A stretch of 64,000 nucleotides of DNA, from NCBI GenBank assembly GCA_018713515.1, contig DVOO01000029.1, forward strand, positions 1 to 64,000, written 5' to 3'. Numbering within the stretch: position 1 is the stretch's first letter; the number at the start of each line of letters is the position of its first letter. Both the position numbers and the translations under genes were made by a program. The DNA comes from Candidatus Scatomonas pullistercoris. GTDB taxonomy: Bacteria > Bacillota > Clostridia > Lachnospirales > Lachnospiraceae. Positions 60,955-64,000 of this stretch are shown here, piece after piece. The notes beneath the pieces were generated by a model, which saw only the letters and a program-made list of their open reading frames with translations, was not told the origin of the DNA and searched no databases.

Positions 60955-63369
60955 TTATTTCATAACAATATTGATGATCTTTCCGGGAACGTAGATTTCC
61001 TTTACGATATTTCCGGTAAGCTTCTCTTTTACTGCCTCTTTTCCGGCAGCCAGCGCGTCTTCCCTGGAGATGTCTCTGGATACGCTGACTACGGCCCTCG
61101 TCTTTCCGTTGATCTGCACGGGGATTTCCACTGTGTCGTCCTTCATGGCCTCTTCATCGTGCTCCGGCCATTTTTCATGGAAAATAGTCTCTGTATGACC
61201 GTACTGCTCCCACAGTTCCTCCGCCACATGGGGGGCGAAGGGCGCCAGAAGACGGATAAAGGTCTCGATGGTCTCCCGGTCAATGCCGCCGGTCTTTTTG
61301 GCCAGGTCGATGAGCTTGTTGTTATACTCCATAAAGGCGGAGATCACCGTATTCAGGCTGAAGCTCTCCAGCCTCTGTGTCACATCGTGGACGAGGCGGT
61401 GGCGGATTTTTACCATCTCCTTCGTCTCTGCCACACCGGCCTCCCGGCTGTCCAGAGCCAGATTCCAGAACCGTTTCAGGAAACGGTTGACGCCGTCGAT
61501 TCCCCGGTCATCCCACTCGGCATCCAGCTCCGGCGGTCCCACGAAAAGCTCGTACATTCTCAGGGAATCACAGCCGTAATCGCGCACCAGTTCATCAGGA
61601 GAAACCACATTGCCCTTGGATTTGCTCATCTTGATGCCGTTCTTTCCGGTAATCATTCCCTGGTTGAACAGTCTCTGGAAGGGCTCGTCAAAATCAATAA
61701 CGCCGATATCGCACAGGAACTTTGTATAGAATCTGGAGTACAGAAGATGCAGCACCGCGTGCTCCACGCCGCCGATATACATATCCACCGGCAGATATTT
61801 ATCGGCCTTCTCCCGGGATACCAGTTCCTGGTCGTTATGATTATCCACATACCGCAGGAAATACCAGGAGGAGCCTGCCCACTGGGGCATGGTATTTGTC
61901 TCCCTCTTGGCGTCCGCTCCGCAGACGGGGCACTTGCAGTTCACCCACTCATCGATGGCGGCCAAGGGGGACTCTCCGGTTCCCGTAGGCTGATAACTCT
62001 TCACATCCGGAAGCATCAGAGGCAGTTCCTCCTCGGGCACCGGCACATTGCCGCAGTGGGGACAGTGGATAATCGGAATCGGCTCTCCCCAGTATCTCTG
62101 GCGGGAGAATACCCAGTCCCTGAGCTTATAGTTAACGGTCTTCCGTCCGCATCCCATCTTCTCGATCATGTGGGGAGCCTCTTTTTTCAGTACGGAGGAT
62201 TCCATGCCATTCCACTCTCCGGAGTTGATCATGGTGCCGGAAGCCTCCGTATATGCTTCCGTCATGTTCTCAATTTCTTTTCCGTCTTTAGCGATAACCT
62301 GCACAATCGGAAGTCCGAATTTCTTTGCAAACTCAAAGTCACGGTCATCATGCGCCGGCACACACATGATGGCACCGGTACCGTAGTCCGCCAGCACATA
62401 GTCGGAAAGCCAGATGGGAACCTTTTTCTGGTTCAGCGGATTAATGGCGTAGCTTCCGGTGAACACGCCTGTCTTTTCCTTTGCCTGCATCCGGTCCACA
62501 TTGGACTTCATGGACGCATCGTAAATATATTTTTCCACAGCCTCCCTGTTTTCCGGCGTGGCCAGGCTCTGCGCCATATCATGCTCCGGAGACAATACCA
62601 TGAAAGTGGCCCCGTGGAGGGTATCCGGCCTGGTGGTGTAGACGGTGATCTTTTCCTCCCTTCCGTCGATGGGGAAATCCACCTCGGCGCCGTAGGATTT
62701 TCCGATCCAGTCTGTCTGCATCTTCTTTACCTTTTCCGGCCAGTCCAGCTTATCCAGATCATTCAGAAGCCTGTCCGCGTACTTGGTGATGCGGAGCATC
62801 CACTGACGCAGATTCTTCTTTGTCACCTCGGCGCCGCAGCGCTCACAGCGTCCGTTCACCACCTCTTCATTGGCCAGACCCGTCTTGCAGGAAGGACACC
62901 AGTTAATGGGAAACTCCTTCTCATAGGCAAGACCCTTCCTGAACATCTGCACAAAGATCCACTGGGTCCATTTATAAAACTTTGGATCCGTGGTATTCAG
63001 TTCCATATCCCAGTCATAGATCGCCGCGATATCCTGGATCTGTTTCTTAATGTGGGCCACATTCTCCGCCGTGGATTTGGCGGGATGCACGCCCATCTTA
63101 ATGGCGTAATTTTCCGCCGGTAACCCGAAGGCATCCCATCCCATGGGATGAATCACGTAATAGCCCTGCATCAGCTTGTAGCGGCTCCAGACATCGGAGA
63201 TCACATATCCTCTCCAGTGTCCCACGTGCAGACCGTTTCCGGAAGGATAGGGGAACATATCCAGACAGTAATATTTCGGCTTTTTGCCGTCATTTACATT
63301 AATGGGATGTTTTTCCCAGTTTTCTCTCCATTTTTTCTCAATCGCCCTGTGATTGAATGGTATTGCCAT
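60955..63369 (-). CDS. leuS: leucyl-tRNA synthetase
   Basis: The 804-residue class I enzyme has the HIGH-type motif PYPSGNGLHVGH, an editing domain (ending near DYGTGAIMCVPAHDDRD), zinc-ribbon cysteines (CPSCKTG; CERCGAE) and the KMSKSKGN motif. It charges tRNA-Leu. AGGAGG precedes the ATG. The promoter is at 63428-63456. No T-box lies in the 60-nt leader, though a small hairpin (GCCCCA/TGGGGC) is present just before the ribosome-binding site. Confidence 0.98.
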   Translation of the reverse strand: MAIPFNHRAIEKKWRENWEKHPINVNDGKKPKYYCLDMFPYPSGNGLHVGHWRGYVISDVWSRYKLMQGYYVIHPMGWDAFGLPAENYAIKMGVHPAKSTAENVAHIKKQIQDIAAIYDWDMELNTTDPKFYKWTQWIFVQMFRKGLAYEKEFPINWCPSCKTGLANEEVVNGRCERCGAEVTKKNLRQWMLRITKYADRLLNDLDKLDWPEKVKKMQTDWIGKSYGAEVDFPIDGREEKITVYTTRPDTLHGATFMVLSPEHDMAQSLATPENREAVEKYIYDASMKSNVDRMQAKEKTGVFTGSYAINPLNQKKVPIWLSDYVLADYGTGAIMCVPAHDDRDFEFAKKFGLPIVQVIAKDGKEIENMTEAYTEASGTMINSGEWNGMESSVLKKEAPHMIEKMGCGRKTVNYKLRDWVFSRQRYWGEPIPIIHCPHCGNVPVPEEELPLMLPDVKSYQPTGTGESPLAAIDEWVNCKCPVCGADAKRETNTMPQWAGSSWYFLRYVDNHNDQELVSREKADKYLPVDMYIGGVEHAVLHLLYSRFYTKFLCDIGVIDFDEPFQRLFNQGMITGKNGIKMSKSKGNVVSPDELVRDYGCDSLRMYELFVGPPELDAEWDDRGIDGVNRFLKRFWNLALDSREAGVAETKEMVKIRHRLVHDVTQRLESFSLNTVISAFMEYNNKLIDLAKKTGGIDRETIETFIRLLAPFAPHVAEELWEQYGHTETIFHEKWPEHDEEAMKDDTVEIPVQINGKTRAVVSVSRDISREDALAAGKEAVKEKLTGNIVKEIYVPGKIINIVMK

Positions 63370-63427
63370 TTCTGATTCTCCTCCTGTCAGATAAAATGCC
63401 CCAATCTGGGGCAGCGCTCATAAAGTC

Positions 63428-63456
63428 ATTATATGTATCCCTTTCTTTATTGTCAA
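63428..63456 (-). promoter_or_regulatory. leuS promoter, near-consensus
   Basis: Minus-strand TTGACA (63451-63456) and TATAAT (63428-63433) are both consensus and separated by 17 bp. It is the strongest sigma-A promoter in the window. Confidence 0.85.
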
Positions 63457-63495
63457 GAAAATCCTGTTTTCCCGGGGACTGGAAGGCACAATGCA

Positions 63496-63528
63496 GCAGA
63501 GGCACCGCCGGTCCGGCGATGCCTCTGC
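63496..63528 (-). terminator. hairpin terminator of the EF-G-like gene
   Basis: GCAGAGGCA pairs with TGCCTCTGC, with an inner CCGG/CCGG pairing; it lies 17 bp after the stop. Only a short U-rich stretch follows, so efficiency is uncertain. Confidence 0.5.
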
Positions 63529-63545
63529 ATACAGCTGTTCTGCTC

Positions 63546-64000
63546 TTATTCTTCAATCTGGGTCAGCTTGCTGGCTCTGGCGGCAACCTCCCTCTCCTGT
63601 ACATCGGAGGGAGCCTGCTCATAGCGGGCAAACGCATAAGAGAAATCTCCGCTTCCGCCGGTCATGGAGCGCAGGCTTGTGGAGTACCCGTAAATCTCCA
63701 GCTCCGGAACCTCCGCCTCGATCACCGTATTGCCGCCCTGTTCCGGGTTCATGCCCAGCACCCGGCCTCTTCGCTTGTTCAGGTCGCCCATGACGTCTCC
63801 CGTATACTTGTCCGGAACCGTCACCTTCATAGTCACAATGGGCTCCAGCAGCACAGGACCTGCCTCCATAAAACCTTTCTTAAATGCCATCATGGTAGCG
63901 GTCTTGAAGGCCATCTCGGAGGAATCCACCGGATGATAGGAGCCGTCGTAGAGGATGGCCTTGACGCCCACCACCGGATAGGCAGCCAGCGGGCCCGCCT
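63546..64000 (-). CDS. elongation factor G-like GTPase, 3' end
   Basis: The frame continues past the right edge. The visible 151 residues match domains IV and V of EF-G: GPLAAYPVVGVKAILYDGSYHPVDSSEMAFK, where the first segment runs up to the window end, then LLEPIVTMKVTVPDKYTGDVMGDLNKRRG and LRSMTGGSGDFSYAFARYE. EF-G moves tRNA and mRNA through the ribosome. The ending resembles the FusA2-like second EF-G copy of clostridia rather than the canonical str-operon FusA, but with the GTPase domain unseen this is not certain. Confidence 0.88.
   Translation of the reverse strand, partial: AGPLAAYPVVGVKAILYDGSYHPVDSSEMAFKTATMMAFKKGFMEAGPVLLEPIVTMKVTVPDKYTGDVMGDLNKRRGRVLGMNPEQGGNTVIEAEVPELEIYGYSTSLRSMTGGSGDFSYAFARYEQAPSDVQEREVAARASKLTQIEE

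Noticed and set aside
60763..63123. A plus-strand open frame of 786 codons opposite leuS
   Set aside because: It mirrors the leuS codon pattern, has no ribosome-binding site and no recognisable domain, and the minus-strand gene is certain. It is a shadow of high-GC coding sequence.

Overview
The window looks like a chromosomal stretch of an anaerobic, spore-forming Gram-positive bacterium of the Lachnospiraceae / Clostridium cluster XIVa type. The basis is the gene content: an alpha/beta small acid-soluble spore protein, YtfJ/GerW, a YlbJ/SpoVV-type sporulation membrane protein, an Rnf complex with a linked ApbE, a short HisG with HisZ, RecU, FakA/Asp23, a DUF6465 protein and mid-50s GC. No species call is attempted. 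Nearly all genes lie on the minus strand.

Layout. (1) 1-0.9 kb: the 3' end of a large serine recombinase ends about 25 bp before the 3' remnant of an XRE-type regulator gene, apparently the edge of an integrative element sitting in that gene. A broken M26-type zinc metallopeptidase follows. (2) 0.9-2.7 kb: an MBL-fold hydrolase and two convergent GNAT acetyltransferases. (3) 3.0-11.5 kb: one minus-strand unit led by a clear cobalamin riboswitch with an intrinsic terminator. It encodes a complete Nik/Dpp-type ABC importer (two permeases, a lipoprotein, two ATPases), a MATE exporter, a LysR regulator and a DUF3786 protein, and ends at a terminator near 2.9 kb. This is the most interesting system in the window: a B12-controlled uptake locus whose substrate is plausibly cobalt, nickel or a metal/corrinoid complex. 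(4) 11.6-16.7 kb: hisZ-hisG-hisD-hisB and a HisI-HisE fusion carrying an N-terminal degenerate HisF-like barrel. (5) 16.8-25.9 kb: recU, lepB, two pseudouridine synthases, a YgiQ radical SAM protein, an rRNA m5C methyltransferase, a small alarmone synthetase and PepD.

(6) 26-36.9 kb: ylbJ/spoVV, a coiled-coil protein, coaD, rsmD, a divergent mgsA, SASP, a histone-tail-like DUF6465 protein, recG, fakA, asp23, rpmB, a 46-residue membrane protein, ytfJ, a DUF2953 protein, an unknown protein and a NUDIX hydrolase. (7) 37-42.1 kb: a SEDS (RodA/FtsW)-class B PBP pair and a U32 peptidase. (8) 42.1-50.2 kb: zapA, ruvB, ruvA, then rnfCDGEAB-apbE, a redox-driven ion pump with its flavin-attaching enzyme. 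(9) 50.3-53.6 kb: a YprB-type exonuclease, a GH3/NagZ-type lipoprotein and a membrane-anchored zinc-ribbon/C-type-lectin-like protein. (10) 53.7-64 kb: rpsA-like, ispH, cmk, an HI0933-type flavoprotein, a RpiR regulator, an LD-carboxypeptidase, an Fe-S aldo/keto reductase, leuS and the 3' end of an EF-G-like gene.

Promoters and terminators were read by eye from -35/-10 spacing and hairpin-plus-U-tract patterns. No tRNA, rRNA or CRISPR array was seen.
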